Of a stretch of 7,176 nucleotides of DNA, positions 6,306-7,176 are shown piece after piece. Positions within the stretch are counted from its first letter, which is position 1, and each line of letters starts with the position of its first letter. Position numbers and translations under genes: made by a program. The DNA is from an uncultured Synergistales bacterium (GTDB lineage Bacteria; Synergistota; Synergistia; Synergistales; Aminobacteriaceae): contig CALFXN010000186.1 of the NCBI GenBank assembly GCA_937957815.1, positions 1-7,176 of the forward strand. Reading direction: 5' to 3'. The notes beneath the pieces are model-generated. The model saw only the letters and a list, made by a program, of their open reading frames with translations, did not search any database and was not told the origin of the DNA.

Positions 6306-6919
6306 ACGAGTCCCTCCACGACATTTCTCAATATCCGCAACCCGTCCCCCTGACTCTTCTCTGGATGAAACTGCAATCCGACGACATTCTTATTGCGAAC
6401 GCCGGCGACGAGAGTCATGTCGCCATACCCGGTCGTCGCGATGACATGATCCGGGTTTTCGGGAATGAAGTGGTACCCGTGCATGAAGTAGAAGAAACCG
6501 CTTCTGATTCCGCGGAAATAAACGTCATTTTTCGTCACGGGAGACACGCGGTTCCAGCCGATATGCGGCACTTTCACCATTGTGTCCGGGATTCTGACGA
6601 CTTTGCCGGGAATCCATCCCCATCCCTGAGTGTGCCCATCTTCTTCACCCCACGAGGCCATGAGCTGCATCCCGAGACAGATGCCGAGAACGGGTTTATG
6701 CTCCAGGCAAACCGCGTTATCGAGATGTTTCCATAACATTCGCTTCCTCAACTGCTCCACGGCGGTACGGAAGGATCCCACTCCGGCAAGAATCAAAAGG
6801 TCGGCGCCGTCGATGTCGGCATACTCATGTATCAGTCGCACGTCGTAGCGATAGAATTCAAGAGCGCTCTTTACCGATCCCGTGTTTCCGAGACCATCGT
6901 CTATAATGGCAATTCTCAT
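6296..6919 (-). CDS. hisH: HisH-type glutaminase subunit of sugar amidotransferase
   Basis: A 207-residue class I glutamine amidotransferase. It hydrolyses glutamine and passes ammonia into the HisF-like barrel encoded next. The catalytic triad is visible: Cys81 in LGICLGMQL (78-86), with His185 and Glu187 in LQFHPEKS (182-189). PHIGWN (118-123) and MHGYHF (146-151) are typical HisH segments. In the oxyanion strand the usual PGVG reads AGVG (45-48), a proline-to-alanine change. The start ATG 6919 overlaps the stop codon of the upstream amidotransferase as ATGA, with AAGGAAGG six bases upstream (6926-6933). Because it sits directly after a WbpG-like gene and before a HisF paralogue lacking a cyclase residue, I infer a role in nonulosonate amidination rather than histidine synthesis. 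Confidence 0.94.
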   Translation of the reverse strand: MRIAIIDDGLGNTGSVKSALEFYRYDVRLIHEYADIDGADLLILAGVGSFRTAVEQLRKRMLWKHLDNAVCLEHKPVLGICLGMQLMASWGEEDGHTQGWGWIPGKVVRIPDTMVKVPHIGWNRVSPVTKNDVYFRGIRSGFFYFMHGYHFIPENPDHVIATTGYGDMTLVAGVRNKNVVGLQFHPEKSQGDGLRILRNVVEGLVCR

Positions 6920-7176
6920 GCGTGGCCTTCCTTTTCCTTCAGGGAATCGTCACGAAACCATATATCCTGGTCCCAGAGTTTATCTCCGATCGGAAGAGAA
7001 GCCGGATCGATGCGTTCGGCGGGAGGAATGAGATGGAGCGAAACGATCTCGTAAAACTCTTTTTCCGTCATGCCGATGTACTCCAGAAAAATACCGAGAC
7101 TTTCCGGCCTTCTGCCGTCGTACTTCCTGACAAGTTCCATTGCCTCCTCGCGTGACATCCTTCCGTGTCGGATATC
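6916..7176 (-). CDS. N-acetyl sugar amidotransferase, C-terminal end (WbpG/PseA-like; cut by right window end)
   Basis: The last 86 residues of a longer protein; the frame is open through the right edge and the internal Met at 7158 is not the start. The visible end runs DIRHGRMSREEAMELVRKYD and continues with RRPESLGIFLEYIGMTEKEF, a pattern I recognise from the C terminus of the WbpG/PseA/PtmG family. Those proteins have an N-terminal ATP-pyrophosphatase-like domain (not in the window). With HisH and HisF paralogues they are proposed to convert a sugar acetamido group into an acetamidino group in O-antigen and flagellin glycans. The four-base ATGA overlap with hisH shows that the three genes form a translationally coupled unit. 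The last residues (about KEKEGHA) are charged and unconserved. Residues of the ATP-binding loop cannot be checked here, so activity is inferred from context. Confidence 0.8.
   Translation of the reverse strand, partial: DIRHGRMSREEAMELVRKYDGRRPESLGIFLEYIGMTEKEFYEIVSLHLIPPAERIDPASLPIGDKLWDQDIWFRDDSLKEKEGHA

Noticed and set aside
5679..6353. Plus-strand frame of 224 codons
   Set aside because: It is antisense to hisF, whose motifs are clear; the antisense product has no recognisable domain.
5547..6919. Histidine biosynthesis genes hisH-hisF
   Set aside because: HisF lacks Asp11, no other his gene is present, and the pair directly follows a WbpG-like sugar amidotransferase; a sugar-amidination role fits better.
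1..7176. Mobile element, CRISPR, tRNA or rRNA content
   Set aside because: No transposase or integrase motif, regular repeat array or RNA gene pattern was seen; the whole window is filled by coding sequence.

Overview
The window is a section of one tightly packed operon for a nine-carbon (nonulosonic) sugar acid of the pseudaminic/legionaminic type. Every supported gene lies on the minus strand, so transcription runs from right to left. Both ends cut genes: the rightmost is the C-terminal end of an N-acetyl sugar amidotransferase, and the leftmost is the N-terminal third of a PseG-type nucleotide-sugar hydrolase. No RNA gene, mobile element, CRISPR array, promoter or terminator was seen. No gap between genes exceeds about 25 bases.

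In transcription order: (1) 7176-6916, WbpG/PseA-like amidotransferase, partial; (2) 6919-6296, HisH-type glutaminase; (3) 6305-5547, HisF-like ammonia-channelling partner; (4) 5526-5017, GNAT acyltransferase; (5) 5013-4246, SpsF-type cytidylyltransferase; (6) 4215-2875, class III PLP aminotransferase of the glutamate-1-semialdehyde aminomutase type; (7) 2856-1936, aldo/keto reductase; (8) 1919-900, NeuB/PseI/SpsE-type nonulosonate synthase; (9) 874-311, PseH-like GNAT acetyltransferase; (10) 314-1, PseG/SpsG-like hydrolase, partial.

How they fit together (inference from family knowledge): PseH acetylates the 4-amino group of a UDP-4-amino-4,6-dideoxy sugar, PseG removes UDP, the synthase condenses the free hexose with phosphoenolpyruvate, and the SpsF-type enzyme activates the product as a CMP sugar. 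The amidotransferase with HisH and HisF would use glutamine-derived ammonia to turn an acetamido group into an acetamidino (amidine) group, as proposed for amidine-bearing O-antigen and flagellin sugars. The first two pathway enzymes (PseB/PseC or LegB/LegC) are not in the window. The aminotransferase, the aldo/keto reductase and the second GNAT are not needed for standard pseudaminic acid, so the final sugar may carry an extra or different modification.

The organism is a bacterium with mid-range GC (mid-50s percent by eye, not computed), strong Shine-Dalgarno sites and very compact gene spacing. Such clusters occur in flagellin glycosylation and surface-polysaccharide loci of many Gram-negative phyla and spirochaetes, and in the Bacillus sps spore-coat operon. 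I cannot name a taxon from this sequence.
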